64,000 nucleotides of DNA from Chitinophaga sp. 180180018-3 (GTDB taxonomy: Bacteria > Bacteroidota > Bacteroidia > Chitinophagales > Chitinophagaceae): positions 7,866,001-7,930,000 of the forward strand of contig NZ_CP140772.1 in NCBI RefSeq assembly GCF_037893185.1, read 5' to 3'. Positions 53,379 to 62,070 of this stretch are shown piece by piece. The position numbers were made by a program, and so were the translations under genes. Each line of letters starts with the position of its first letter. Within the stretch, counting starts at the first letter, position 1. The notes beneath the pieces are model-generated. The model ran no database searches. It was not told the DNA's origin and was given only the letters and a program-made list of their open reading frames with translations.

Positions 53379-53942
53379 ATGCAAGACGATCTAACGCTTA
53401 TCATTGATGAGGCAGCAGACTCGATGAAAAAAGCCATCGGGCACCTGGAGCTGGAGCTCACCAAGATCAGAGCCGGAAAAGCTAATCCTCAGATATTGGA
53501 TGGAATTACCGTTGACTATTATGGCGCACCTACTGCCCTCAATCAGGTTGCCAATGTAAGCATTGCTGATGCCCGTACGCTGACTATCCAGCCATGGGAA
53601 AAGAACATGCTGCAGCCTATTGAAAGGGCTATTATCGCATCTAATATTGGTCTTAATCCGCAGAATGATGGTGTGATCATTCGTTTATTTCTCCCTCCAT
53701 TGACTGAAGAACGCAGAAAGGAATTTGTAAAAAGAGTAAACAACGAGGGTGAACAGGCCAAGGTGGCTGTGAGAAATATCCGCCGTGATGCCATTGAAGC
53801 GGTGAAAAAGTTGCAGAAAGATGGACTGAGTGAAGATTCTGCCAAAGATGCGGAAGCAGATATACAGCAGATAACTGATAAACATATTGCGCTGATCGAT
53901 AAACACTGTGAGGCGAAAGACAAAGAAATTATGGCTATTTAG
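53379..53942 (+). CDS. frr: Ribosome-recycling factor
   Basis: A 187-residue RRF that splits post-termination ribosomes with EF-G. The usual motifs are present: LTKIRAGKANPQIL (about 28-40), IQPWEKNMLQPIERAI (about 71-86), LPPLTEERRKEFVKRV (about 105-120) and the helical end. It has its own consensus promoter and a terminator just downstream. Confidence 0.98.
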   Translation: MQDDLTLIIDEAADSMKKAIGHLELELTKIRAGKANPQILDGITVDYYGAPTALNQVANVSIADARTLTIQPWEKNMLQPIERAIIASNIGLNPQNDGVIIRLFLPPLTEERRKEFVKRVNNEGEQAKVAVRNIRRDAIEAVKKLQKDGLSEDSAKDAEADIQQITDKHIALIDKHCEAKDKEIMAI

Positions 53943-53964
53943 CAATAGTCCGAAATATCTGAAG

Positions 53965-53999
53965 CGGAGATACCAGTTTCTGGCATCTCCGTTTTTTTT
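53965..53999. terminator. Terminator between frr and the EamA gene
   Basis: CGGAGATACCA pairs with TGGCATCTCCG with one mismatch, loop GTTTC, followed by eight T on the plus strand. It lies between convergent stops. Confidence 0.85.
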
Positions 54000-54873
54000 A
54001 TTTTCTGCCAGCCTTATTCACCATATATACTCCTAACAAGATAATACCCATACTTAATATTTGTATCCAGGTGACAGGTTCGTGGGCCAGCAACCCCCAC
54101 CCCACTGCTACTAACGGTATCGCATATGCGACCATTGATGCCAGCAGGGATCCGGCTTTTTTGATCAACAGAAAAAAAAGAACGGCTGCGATGCCAGTAC
54201 CCATTACCCCAAGTATGAGGCCAGCAACCAATGAGCGCCAGGGGGCATTGGGTTGAACGAATGGCGGAAAGAAATGACTATACCATAGGATAGGAAAGGT
54301 ACATACAGCACAAAAACACATCGCCACAGCACCCAGCTGAAGGGAGTCAAGACCGTTCAGCTTGTGATGTACCAGACTGATATTAATACCATAGCTGACA
54401 GTGGCGAGCACCACCAACAGTGCATAATACCAATGTCCACTGCTGCTGATACCCCTGGAAGTGAAGAGCACAATCACACCCAGCAACCCAATAATGATAC
54501 CTCCCAATTGTTCTTTTCTGAAAGGGCTTTTAAAGATGACTATCCCTGAAAGTAATGCCATTAAAGGTGTCAGCGCATTCAGTATACCTGCTAACGAACT
54601 GTCGATTTCGGTTTCAGCGAGACAAAACAAAAAAGCAGGAATACCATTTCCCAATAATCCCGACAGTAAGATCAGTGGTAATTTTTTGATGGGTATTTGT
54701 CGCAAAGCCTTTGGCAGAAAAGGTAAAAGCGCTAGCCCGCCCGCTACCAGTCTTAGGCTGGCCACCTGGTAAGAAGTGAAGGACTCCAATCCAATTTTCA
54801 TCAGGATAAATGAGCTGCCCCAGGTAAGAGATAACAGAAGAAAAACCCCTAAGTGAGCATAGCGTTGGTGCAT
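53998..54873 (-). CDS. EamA/DMT-family transporter
   Basis: A ten-helix drug/metabolite transporter with two EamA repeats (about 5-140 and 150-288), 291 residues from the ATG at 54873. Typical pieces are LTWGSSFILMKIGL, SLRLVAGGLALLPF, and GLVGV-type turns near repeat ends. A GTG at 54903 would lengthen it by ten residues, but the promoter -7 box (54893-54900) overlaps that start. The substrate is unknown; the family exports small metabolites. It is divergent from the PPK2 gene. Confidence 0.88.
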   Translation of the reverse strand: MHQRYAHLGVFLLLSLTWGSSFILMKIGLESFTSYQVASLRLVAGGLALLPFLPKALRQIPIKKLPLILLSGLLGNGIPAFLFCLAETEIDSSLAGILNALTPLMALLSGIVIFKSPFRKEQLGGIIIGLLGVIVLFTSRGISSSGHWYYALLVVLATVSYGINISLVHHKLNGLDSLQLGAVAMCFCAVCTFPILWYSHFFPPFVQPNAPWRSLVAGLILGVMGTGIAAVLFFLLIKKAGSLLASMVAYAIPLVAVGWGLLAHEPVTWIQILSMGIILLGVYMVNKAGRK

Positions 54874-54892
54874 GTTTCCACATTTTCGGGTA

Positions 54893-54924
54893 CAAAGGTG
54901 CACATATCTGTTACATTCTGCAAA
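54893..54924 (-). promoter_or_regulatory. Promoter of the EamA gene
   Basis: On the minus strand TTTG (54921-54924), 20-nt spacer, CACCTTTG (54893-54900), seven of eight to TAnnTTTG. It places transcription start near 54886, downstream of the alternative GTG. Confidence 0.7.
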
Positions 54925-54991
54925 ATATAAATCGTGTTATTGCAACACTTATGAATTGATTTTGTTAAATTTATTTATAAGAATGCATTAC

Positions 54992-55738
54992 ATGAGTAAA
55001 ATCAAATTGTCGGACATCAGTACTTCAGCCCCTAAAGAGCTGGACAAAGAAAAAACCAAAGAGAAAACGCGCGAAATTCTTGTAGAACTGGACGAGCTCC
55101 AGAATCTGTTATATGCTCAGCACAAACACAGCGTATTACTCGTAGTGCAAGGAATGGACGCCAGTGGTAAAGACGGGGTTATCAAAAATGTTACTGGCAC
55201 TTTAAATCCTCAGGGGGTAACTGTACATTCATTTAAAACGCCTACCAGTGAAGAATATGATCATGACTTCCTGTGGAGGGTACACCAACATGCCCCTGGT
55301 AAAGGAATGATACAGGTTTTTAATCGTTCTCATTATGAAGATATACTTATACAGCGTGTACACAAATGGATAGATGAAAAAACGGTACGTAAAAGAATGG
55401 AAGCTATCAATGATTTTGAAAAGCTACTGTCTGTACACAACAATACGCAAATCATCAAATGTTATCTGCACGTATCAAGAGCAGCTCAGCAGCAACGCCT
55501 GGTGGAGCGCACGGAAGATCCACGAAAAATGTGGAAGTATAATGAAAGCGATCTGGCGGAAGCTAAGCTATGGGACGATTACATGGAAGCATATGAAGAT
55601 GCGATCAATCGTTGCAATTACATTCCCTGGCTGATTGTGCCTGCTGATCATAACTGGTATAAAGAGTATCTGATTGCACTAACGTTAAGGGATACACTGA
55701 AGTCGCTGAAGATGAAATACCCCCGTTTGAAGAAATAA
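54992..55738 (+). CDS. Polyphosphate kinase 2 family protein
   Basis: A 248-residue PPK2 from the ATG at 54992 (a second ATG at 54983 is as plausible; the frame back to 54872 is not). It carries Walker A GMDASGKDG (about 53-61), a conserved FNRSHYEDILIQRVH (Walker-B-like lid region, about 103-117) and an arginine-rich lid. PPK2 enzymes phosphorylate NMP or NDP from polyphosphate; class I, II or III cannot be told safely. It is divergent from the EamA gene. Confidence 0.92.
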   Translation: MSKIKLSDISTSAPKELDKEKTKEKTREILVELDELQNLLYAQHKHSVLLVVQGMDASGKDGVIKNVTGTLNPQGVTVHSFKTPTSEEYDHDFLWRVHQHAPGKGMIQVFNRSHYEDILIQRVHKWIDEKTVRKRMEAINDFEKLLSVHNNTQIIKCYLHVSRAAQQQRLVERTEDPRKMWKYNESDLAEAKLWDDYMEAYEDAINRCNYIPWLIVPADHNWYKEYLIALTLRDTLKSLKMKYPRLKK

Positions 55739-55813
55739 TACATTAATAATTAACGAGTTCCGGGATTATAAATTAATTTTGTTCAGTTATTCTAACCGAT
55801 AAAACCTTGCATT

Positions 55814-56245
55814 ATGTCGTTCATGAAAGAATTTAAGGAGTTTGCCATGAAGGGCAATGTAATGGATCTTGCTGTGGGTGTGATTATAGGAGGTGCATTT
55901 GGAAAGATTGTTACATCCCTGGTGGATAATATCCTGATGCCCCTTGTTGGAGTATTTACCCATGGAAAAAACTTCAACGACTACTTTGTTTTACTGGATA
56001 AGAGTAAGGGAGAGTTTACGACGCTTACAGAAGCAAAGGCAAAGGGCGTAGCTGTATTTGCCTATGGTGCATTTATTCAAAGCATCATCGATTTTCTGAT
56101 CATTGCATTCTGCATTTTCCTGCTGGTTAAATTCATGAACAGACTGACCAGGAAGAAGGAGGAAGCTCCTGCTGCCCCACCAGAGCCTACCGCACAGGAA
56201 AAACTCCTGATGGAGATCCGCGACGAATTAAGAAAATCCAGATAA
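55814..56245 (+). CDS. mscL: Large-conductance mechanosensitive channel
   Basis: A 143-residue MscL: the N-terminal amphipathic helix FMKEFKEFAMKGNVMDLAVGVIIGGAFG, first pore helix (about 17-43), periplasmic loop, second helix (about 78-100) and a charged cytoplasmic bundle (RKKEEAPAAPP). The channel opens on hypo-osmotic shock and releases solutes. The length is normal. It precedes a hairpin and the DUF3078 gene. Confidence 0.97.
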   Translation: MSFMKEFKEFAMKGNVMDLAVGVIIGGAFGKIVTSLVDNILMPLVGVFTHGKNFNDYFVLLDKSKGEFTTLTEAKAKGVAVFAYGAFIQSIIDFLIIAFCIFLLVKFMNRLTRKKEEAPAAPPEPTAQEKLLMEIRDELRKSR

Positions 56246-56260
56246 TTTTTATTACTTAAA

Positions 56261-56295
56261 GCCACCATGTTTTTCCGTAGGAGAAACATGGTGGC
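56261..56295 (+). terminator. Hairpin after mscL
   Basis: GCCACCATGTTT (56261-56272) pairs exactly with 56284-56295 across an 11-nt loop. No strong T-tract follows, so termination may be partial. Confidence 0.55.
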
Positions 56296-56328
56296 TATGT
56301 TTGTATATCACCTTAAATAAGAAGATTA

Positions 56329-57270
56329 ATGAGAAAATTCACTTTATCCATTGCCTGTTGCCTGCTGTTATTTATGGCGGCATCTGCACAATCGAACTGG
56401 ATGAAGACATCAAGAGAAGATGCAGCAGGTAAGATCAAAAAAGATGAGGATACTACCGGCAAAGTATGGCGTAAAGGGCTTAACCTGAATGTGAATATCA
56501 ACCAGGGATCCCTGAGTAACTGGGCTGCTGGTGGCGACAAATTCTCTTTTTCCCTGGGTTCCACGGTATATGCGTATGCGTTTTACAAGAAAGGCCGGAG
56601 ATCCTGGGATAACGTTGCAGACCTTGCCTACGGGTATATCAATACTACCAGCCTGGGAGGCCGTAAAAGTGATGACCGTATTGATCTTACTTCTAAGTAT
56701 GGCTACGATATTGGCAGACACTGGTATGTAAGCGGATTAGTGAACCTTCGTACCCAGTTTTCGGATGGTTATCTGTATCCTGCAGATACTACTCCTCAGC
56801 TTTCATCCAGGTTCTTCGCCCCGGCCTATGTATTGCTCTCGCCGGGTTTTGACTATAAACCGGATAATTCATTTTCATTATTCCTGTCGCCGGCAACTTC
56901 CCGTTTTGTACTTGTAATGGATGATTTCCTGTCGAAACAGGGAGCTTACGGGGTAGATACCGGATCCCACTTTAAGTACCAGATTGGTGCGTACCTCTCT
57001 GCCAACTATGTAAAGACGTTTGCAAAGACGATGATGTATAAAGGCCGGCTGGACCTTTTTTCGGATTACCTGCATAACCCGCAGAACATCACGGTGTTTT
57101 TCACCAATGCGCTGGAGCTAAAGGTGAATAAATGGATTTCTACAGTGCTGAGCCTTGATATGATCTATGACGATACGGTGAAAGTATTTGAGAATAAGAA
57201 AACGGGCGTCATGGGCCCCCGGCTACAGATGAAACAGGTCATCGGGGTCGGGTTTGCCGCCAAGTTCTGA
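56329..57270 (+). CDS. DUF3078 family protein
   Basis: A 313-residue exported protein with a signal peptide (about 1-20, ending ASAQS) and the DUF3078 opening (LNLNVNINQGSLSNWAAGGDKFS). The remainder is strand-rich with aromatic ends (KQVIGVGFAAKF), consistent with an outer-membrane beta-barrel or beta-rich periplasmic protein. The family is restricted mainly to Bacteroidota and its function is unknown. A strong hairpin follows. Confidence 0.88.
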   Translation: MRKFTLSIACCLLLFMAASAQSNWMKTSREDAAGKIKKDEDTTGKVWRKGLNLNVNINQGSLSNWAAGGDKFSFSLGSTVYAYAFYKKGRRSWDNVADLAYGYINTTSLGGRKSDDRIDLTSKYGYDIGRHWYVSGLVNLRTQFSDGYLYPADTTPQLSSRFFAPAYVLLSPGFDYKPDNSFSLFLSPATSRFVLVMDDFLSKQGAYGVDTGSHFKYQIGAYLSANYVKTFAKTMMYKGRLDLFSDYLHNPQNITVFFTNALELKVNKWISTVLSLDMIYDDTVKVFENKKTGVMGPRLQMKQVIGVGFAAKF

Positions 57271-57294
57271 TTCGCCGGATTTTTGTTATTTTTG

Positions 57295-57327
57295 ATATCG
57301 CACACAGGTATTACCTCTGTGCGATAT
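57295..57327 (+). terminator. Terminator between the DUF3078 gene and scpA
   Basis: ATATCGCACACAGGT pairs with ACCTCTGTGCGATAT with one mismatch, loop ATT, followed by a T-rich tract (TTATTTTTATTTT). Confidence 0.78.
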
Positions 57328-57356
57328 TTATTTTTATTTTACCTTAAAATCATCCC

Positions 57357-58151
57357 GTGAACGAGCAGGCGCCTGTTTATAAGATCAAATTACCGCAGTT
57401 TGAGGGTCCTTTCGACCTGTTACTGTTCTTCATTGAGCGGGATGAGCTGGATATCTACAATATCCCGATTAATAAGCTGACACAGGATTTCCTCGATTAC
57501 ATCCATCATATTGAGTCGCTGAATATAGAACTGGCAAGCGAATTCATCCTTTTTGTGTCCACGCTGATGCGGATTAAAGCAAAAATGCTGCTGCCACGAA
57601 AGGAGCTGGACGAGCAGGGGAATGAGATCGACCCGCGTATGGAGTTGATTGATAAGATCCTGGAATACAAGCGCTACAAACAGGCTGCTGCAGAGCTGGC
57701 TGAAATGGAAGCAGAACGGATGTTGCAGATCAAGCGCGGGAATATTGCGAAAGAGTTGGCGGAGATCGGCGAAGTTACAAGTGAAGGTACAGAGATACAG
57801 ACACTTACGCTGTTTAAACTGGCTCAGACTTTTGAGAAGGTGATCCAGCGTATGAAAGAGCGGGATCATAAACCCCAGCACGTGGTGTATAAATACGATT
57901 ACACCATGGAAGGTTCCAGGATGTATATGGAGGAGTTGGCAAGAACAGAGCGTACCTTATCTTTTGAGAAGATATTTGATCACTGTAAAGACAGGGTGCA
58001 TGCAATTTTCCTGTTCCTGAGTATGCTGGAGCTGGTGCAGTTAAAACACCTGGGTATTATGGTGGGAGAAGGAAGAAATAATTTTATCATTGATTACATT
58101 GATCCTTCCGAGAGGGAGGAAGAACCCGCAGGAACTGTAATAGATGGCTGA
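57357..58151 (+). CDS. scpA: Segregation and condensation protein A
   Basis: The kleisin subunit of bacterial condensin SMC-ScpAB, 264 residues. The conserved start region (FEGPFDLLLFFIERDELDIYNIPINKLTQDFLDYI) forms the SMC-neck-binding helices, followed by a helical linker and a C-terminal winged helix (FDHCKDRVHAIFLFLSMLELVQLKHL). The start is GTG at 57357. The last 8 nt overlap the start of the AraC-type gene. scpB and smc are not in the window. Confidence 0.96.
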   Translation: MNEQAPVYKIKLPQFEGPFDLLLFFIERDELDIYNIPINKLTQDFLDYIHHIESLNIELASEFILFVSTLMRIKAKMLLPRKELDEQGNEIDPRMELIDKILEYKRYKQAAAELAEMEAERMLQIKRGNIAKELAEIGEVTSEGTEIQTLTLFKLAQTFEKVIQRMKERDHKPQHVVYKYDYTMEGSRMYMEELARTERTLSFEKIFDHCKDRVHAIFLFLSMLELVQLKHLGIMVGEGRNNFIIDYIDPSEREEEPAGTVIDG

Positions 58152-59058
58152 TAAACGTGAAAATATAGGCATAGTATCTTTACCGGATTATGCACATGTA
58201 GATCCGGATTTTGTAGTATCCGGACTTTGCGAGCTGGGGAACAGTTTCTTCAGCCATATCGGCGTGCCGCACCGGCACGATTTCTATACCATTTATTGGA
58301 TAAAGAAAGGAAAGCTGGTGCATACGATCGATACTGTTCCGCATGAAGTAAAGAAGAATACACTCTTTTTTGTAGCACCTGGCCAGGTGCATAATCTGCA
58401 GGCCAGCGAAAGGATTGAGGGGTATATGATTGCTTTCCGGGATGCATTTATGTGTTTGAAAGATCAGACGCATCAGATCACCGGCATTAATTCCGGTTTG
58501 TTTTTTAACAACCAGTTCAGCAGTGTCATTCACCTTAACGACGAGCAGGAAAAAGATATTGATGCGATTGTACGTTTGATGATGAAGGAGCTTGCCATGA
58601 GAGAGCCGGATTACGAAACGGCATTACATGGCCTGTTGCGTTACTTCCTGGTGCTGGCGTCGAGGATTAAGGGAGAAAACGTGGCTATTTCCCCTGAACA
58701 GCATGCAGCCCACAATAGTTCCATCTTCCTGAAATTCAAAAACCTGATAGAAGAAAAATACCAGCATCTGAAAACAGTATCCGATTATGCAGAAATACTG
58801 CACATTAAGCCAGTGCTGCTGAATGAGATCAGTAAACAACTGTCAGGGATTACTGCCGGGGAACATATCCGCAACCGGGTGATCCTGGAGGCGCAGCGCT
58901 ACCTTTATAATACCGACCTTACCGCCAAAGAAATCGCTTACAAGCTGGGTTTTGATGACCCCCATTATTTCAGCCGTTTTTTTAAAAAATATACCAATCA
59001 GAGCCCTTCTGAGTTTAAAGAGGCTGCCCGTAGTGCTGCCGTACCCACATCTGCCTGA
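58144..59058 (+). CDS. AraC-family regulator with cupin sensor
   Basis: A 304-residue regulator. The N-terminal ~150 residues hold an AraC-type cupin (GVPHRHDFYTIYWIKKGKLVHTID, then FVAPGQVHNL), typically binding a small ligand; the C-terminal 100 residues hold two helix-turn-helices (KTVSDYAEILHIKPVLLNEISKQ and LTAKEIAYKLGFDDPHYFSRFFKKYTNQ). Its ATG lies 8 nt inside scpA, so translational coupling is likely. Directly downstream is the pirin and stress-enzyme run, a plausible target. Confidence 0.92.
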   Translation: MADKRENIGIVSLPDYAHVDPDFVVSGLCELGNSFFSHIGVPHRHDFYTIYWIKKGKLVHTIDTVPHEVKKNTLFFVAPGQVHNLQASERIEGYMIAFRDAFMCLKDQTHQITGINSGLFFNNQFSSVIHLNDEQEKDIDAIVRLMMKELAMREPDYETALHGLLRYFLVLASRIKGENVAISPEQHAAHNSSIFLKFKNLIEEKYQHLKTVSDYAEILHIKPVLLNEISKQLSGITAGEHIRNRVILEAQRYLYNTDLTAKEIAYKLGFDDPHYFSRFFKKYTNQSPSEFKEAARSAAVPTSA

Positions 59059-59130
59059 TTTTTCCGTGTAACTAAAAAAAAGTCCACCACTAGCGATATT
59101 TTATCCATTCCTAACGGGTGTTGTAACATG

Positions 59131-59154
59131 TAATTTTGTGTTGTCTTAAGGAGG
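59131..59154 (+). promoter_or_regulatory. -7 box and strong Shine-Dalgarno of the first pirin gene
   Basis: TAATTTTG (59131-59138) is an exact -7 match. AAGGAGG (59148-59154) lies 9 nt before the ATG at 59164, an unusually good Shine-Dalgarno for this genome, where most starts have none. Confidence 0.7.
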
Positions 59155-59163
59155 CAAATAAAT

Positions 59164-60036
59164 ATGAAAACACAAAAACATGTAAGCCAGGTTGTAATTG
59201 CCGCAGCACCACATATGGTGGGCGATGGATTCAGGGTGCAGAGCACCTTACCTGGGGGCACCCGTTCTGAAAATAACCGGATTAGTCCGTTTATAATGAT
59301 GGACTATGCCGCTCCCAATTACATTCCTCCAAGCCCGCGTCCGCGTGGTGTAGGCGAGCATCCTCATAAAGGTTTTGAAACAGTAACCATTGTTTACCAG
59401 GGAGAACTGGAACACAGGGACTCTACCGGTAGTCATGGAAAATTATTTTCGGGCGATGTACAATGGATGACCGCCGCCGGTGGGATTCTTCATGAAGAAA
59501 AATACAGTGAGGCATTTACTAAGCAAGGTGGTAAAGCCGAATTTGCCCAGTTATGGGTAAATCTGCCGAAGGCATATAAAAACAATCCGCCTGCTTATCA
59601 GAATCTTACCAAAGCAGAAATACCTGTAGTGAAGGTAAGTAACGAAGGGTATGTGCGGGTCATCGCAGGAGAGTATGATGGTATAAAAGGCGCTGCCAGC
59701 ACCTTTTCTCCGGTGAACGTATGGGATATTCATTTGAAAAAGGATGATAAAATATCCTTTGAATTGCCAGCGCATTTCAATACAACAGCCGTAGTACTGC
59801 AGGGCGAAGCCGATATTAACGGGCAGCCGGTAAAATCAGTAGAAACTGCACTCTTTGAAAGAGAAGGTACAGAGATCACTATTACTGCACTGAAAGATGC
59901 CAGTATACTGGTATTGAGTGGAGAGCCGATTGATGAACCCATCTTCGCTTATGGGCCTTTTGTAATGAATACAGAGGAAGAAATCATTACGGCCATCAAC
60001 GATTACAATGCAGGCAAAATGGGTTATTTACACTAA
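59164..60036 (+). CDS. Pirin family protein (large form)
   Basis: A 290-residue bicupin of the pirin family. The N-terminal cupin carries the iron-ligand pattern (PHKGFETVTIVYQGELEHRD...AAGGILHEE) with the His-x-His/His/Glu set seen as EHPHKGFE and ILHEE, and the second cupin is degenerate, ending in a PIDEPIFAYGPFVMNT block typical of pirins. Related proteins have quercetinase activity or act in regulation, so the role is open. It has a strong Shine-Dalgarno and a -7 box immediately upstream, and yceI follows. Confidence 0.92.
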   Translation: MKTQKHVSQVVIAAAPHMVGDGFRVQSTLPGGTRSENNRISPFIMMDYAAPNYIPPSPRPRGVGEHPHKGFETVTIVYQGELEHRDSTGSHGKLFSGDVQWMTAAGGILHEEKYSEAFTKQGGKAEFAQLWVNLPKAYKNNPPAYQNLTKAEIPVVKVSNEGYVRVIAGEYDGIKGAASTFSPVNVWDIHLKKDDKISFELPAHFNTTAVVLQGEADINGQPVKSVETALFEREGTEITITALKDASILVLSGEPIDEPIFAYGPFVMNTEEEIITAINDYNAGKMGYLH

Positions 60037-60073
60037 TCAATTATTTATAAAAAATACTAAAACTAAAAATGAT

Positions 60074-60604
60074 ATGACTACCTGGAAAATTGATCCTACT
60101 CACAGTGATGTACAATTTAAGGTGAAACACCTGATGATAACTACAGTAACTGGTCAGTTCGCAAAGTTTGATGCGACTATGCAAACTAACAATGATGATT
60201 TCAGCACAGCGCAGATTAGCTTTGAAGCTGATGTTACCAGTATCTCTACACAGAATGCGCAGCGCGACCAGCATCTGCAGGCAGCTGATTTCTTTGAAGC
60301 TGAGAAATATCCGAAACTGACTTTTGTTTCGAAAGAAGTGAAGAAAGTAGATGCAGAAAACTACAAGCTGGTAGGAGATCTGACCATCCGCGACAATACC
60401 CGTCCGGTAGAATTGAATGTTGAATATGCCGGTGAAGTGGTTGATCCCTGGGGACAAACAAAAGCTGGTTTTGAGTTGAGCGGAAAAATCAACCGTAAAG
60501 ATTTTGGTCTTACTTTCCACGCTACTACTGAAACTGGCGGAATATTGCTGAGTGATGAAGTGAAACTGGTAGCCAGTGTACAGATGGTGAAACAACAAGC
60601 ATAA
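60074..60604 (+). CDS. YceI family protein without signal peptide
   Basis: A 176-residue lipocalin-like YceI protein from the ATG at 60074 (MTTWKIDPTHSDVQFKVKHLM). It has the family ends (HSDVQFKVKHL; RKDFGLTFHATTETGGILLSDEVKL) that line the isoprenoid-binding channel. E. coli YceI is periplasmic with a signal peptide; this one has none and should be cytoplasmic. The frame extends back to 60008, overlapping pirin, but that N-terminus does not fit. Start is 37 nt after pirin's stop, suggesting co-transcription. Confidence 0.92.
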   Translation: MTTWKIDPTHSDVQFKVKHLMITTVTGQFAKFDATMQTNNDDFSTAQISFEADVTSISTQNAQRDQHLQAADFFEAEKYPKLTFVSKEVKKVDAENYKLVGDLTIRDNTRPVELNVEYAGEVVDPWGQTKAGFELSGKINRKDFGLTFHATTETGGILLSDEVKLVASVQMVKQQA

Positions 60605-60612
60605 TTACTACT

Positions 60613-60644
60613 CACGGGTTGAGTGTAATAATACTTAACCCGTG
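60613..60644 (+). terminator. Hairpin between yceI-like gene and nitroreductase gene
   Basis: CACGGGTTGAGT pairs with ACTTAACCCGTG with one mismatch; no T-tract. Possibly a processing or attenuation hairpin. Confidence 0.45.
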
Positions 60645-60661
60645 ATACTCAATATAATAAG

Positions 60662-61291
60662 ATGGATATTCTGAATAAATTAGAATGGCGTTACGCAGTC
60701 AAGAAATTTGATCCTGCAAAAAAGCTGAGTGCTGAGCAGTTGAACAGACTGATGGCAGCAACCAGACTTTCTGCATCTGCATATGGGTTGCAGCCTTACA
60801 AGATACTGGTAGTGGAGAATCCGGCTGTACGTCAGCAATTGAGGGCGGCGTCTTATAACCAGCCGCAAATAACAGATGCTTCACAGTTGATTGTTTTTGC
60901 GAGATACAATGATCTGAATGAAACGCACGTAGACGACTATATTAACAATATATCAGCCACACGTAATCTGGCTCCGGAGCAACTACAAGGTTTTTCCGGA
61001 ACAATGAAAGGTACGGTGAACAGCCTGGGTGCAGAAGGGGCAGCAGTATGGGGTTCCAAGCAGGCTTACCTGGCATTGGGCACCCTGCTTACAGCCGCCG
61101 CCGCAGAGAATATTGATGCCTGTCCGATGGAAGGCTTTGATGCGGCCAAATACAACGAAATTTTAGGACTTAAAGATAAAGGCCTTGCGGCTGTAGTAAT
61201 AGCAGCAGTGGGATTCAGAGCGGAAGATGATGTGATGCAGCATGCTAAGAAAGTTCGTAAGCCAATGGAAGAATTGGTAGAAACAATTTAA
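60662..61291 (+). CDS. Nitroreductase family NAD(P)H-dependent oxidoreductase
   Basis: A 209-residue FMN enzyme of the NfnB/NfsB type. The FMN-binding Arg and Lys are in WRYAVKKFDP (about 9-18), ASAYGLQPYKILVV is the flavin-binding Ser/Gln region (about 38-51), and LKDKGLAAVVIAAVGFRAEDD is the C-terminal flavin-phosphate segment. It could reduce nitro compounds or quinones, or serve as a dihydropteridine reductase; the substrate is open. It lies 57 nt after yceI. Confidence 0.92.
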   Translation: MDILNKLEWRYAVKKFDPAKKLSAEQLNRLMAATRLSASAYGLQPYKILVVENPAVRQQLRAASYNQPQITDASQLIVFARYNDLNETHVDDYINNISATRNLAPEQLQGFSGTMKGTVNSLGAEGAAVWGSKQAYLALGTLLTAAAAENIDACPMEGFDAAKYNEILGLKDKGLAAVVIAAVGFRAEDDVMQHAKKVRKPMEELVETI

Positions 61292-61318
61292 GGATCAATT
61301 GCCAGGAACCATTCAAAG

Positions 61319-61348
61319 GCCGCACAAATTGTTTTGTGCGGCTTTTTT
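61319..61348 (+). terminator. Strong intrinsic terminator after the nitroreductase gene
   Basis: GCCGCACAAA, loop TTGT, TTTGTGCGGC and then TTTTTT: a 10-bp perfect stem with a T-run. Confidence 0.88.
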
Positions 61349-61450
61349 GTTGCCCGGACGCAGCCGTGAGTGTTATATTTTTTATTCACGATTAATTTGT
61401 AATTTGGGCATCCACATTGATTTCTCTAACAGGAAAATAAAAAATTAAAC

Positions 61451-61861
61451 ATGAAAAGATTTGCATCTGCCAATTGGCAAGGTACCGGTAAAGAAGGTAA
61501 AGGCACTTTAACTTCTCAGTCTACAGTATTAAACAAGACACAGTACTCTTACAGCAGCCGTTTCGAAGAAGGCGTTGGCACTAACCCCGAAGAGCTGATT
61601 GCAGCTGCACATGCAGGTTGCTTCACTATGAAACTGAGTTTTGTGATCACCGGTGCAGGTTTTACTCCAGGCAACATAGATACTAAATGCACCATCACAC
61701 TGGAGAATGGCGCTATCACTACCAGCCACCTGGAAGTAACTGCCAGCGTGCCCGGCCTGGATGCTGCTAAATTTGCAGAGTTCGTGAAAGATGCAGAAGC
61801 TAACTGCCCGGTGAGTAAAGTGCTGAATGCAACTATTACGTCCGACGCGAAGCTGGTTTAA
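61451..61861 (+). CDS. OsmC-type organic hydroperoxide resistance protein
   Basis: A 136-residue OsmC/Ohr-fold protein acting on organic peroxides in the cytoplasm. The peroxidatic Cys is in AAAHAGCFTMKL (about 57) and the partner Cys in EANCPVSKVL (about 119), both retained. EEGVGTNPEELIAAAHAG is the family block. The length is normal. The upstream region ends an independent unit, since a strong terminator lies between it and the nitroreductase gene. Confidence 0.94.
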   Translation: MKRFASANWQGTGKEGKGTLTSQSTVLNKTQYSYSSRFEEGVGTNPEELIAAAHAGCFTMKLSFVITGAGFTPGNIDTKCTITLENGAITTSHLEVTASVPGLDAAKFAEFVKDAEANCPVSKVLNATITSDAKLV

Positions 61862-61866
61862 GAAGA

Positions 61867-61979
61867 AATTACGAATTAGGAATTACGAATTACGAAACAG
61901 AGCGAAGATCTAAGCAGACAATATTTATTCGCTTAGATCTTCGCTCTGTTTCGTAATTCGTAATTCCTAATTCGTAATT
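61867..61979 (+). repeat. 49-bp perfect palindrome between co-directional genes
   Basis: Arms 61867-61915 and 61931-61979 are exact reverse complements over 49 nt, with a 15-nt loop. The outer arm is AATTACGAATTA-like as at 22762; the inner arm has GCGAAGATCTAAGC (61902-61915), a two-base variant of the core at 22799 and 35015. The left arm starts 6 nt after the osmC stop. It may terminate osmC. Confidence 0.87.
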
Positions 61980-62056
61980 ATTTCTGTCCACTCTTTTCGC
62001 CGTATCATCCATTCTTCTCCCTATAGTTTATAGCGATATTTGTATTGTAAATAAAC

Positions 62057-62062
62057 AAGGAG
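62057..62062 (+). promoter_or_regulatory. Shine-Dalgarno of the second pirin gene
   Basis: AAGGAG is 8 nt before the ATG at 62071, again unusual for this genome and shared with the other pirin gene. Confidence 0.55.
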
Positions 62063-62070
62063 ATTGAGTT

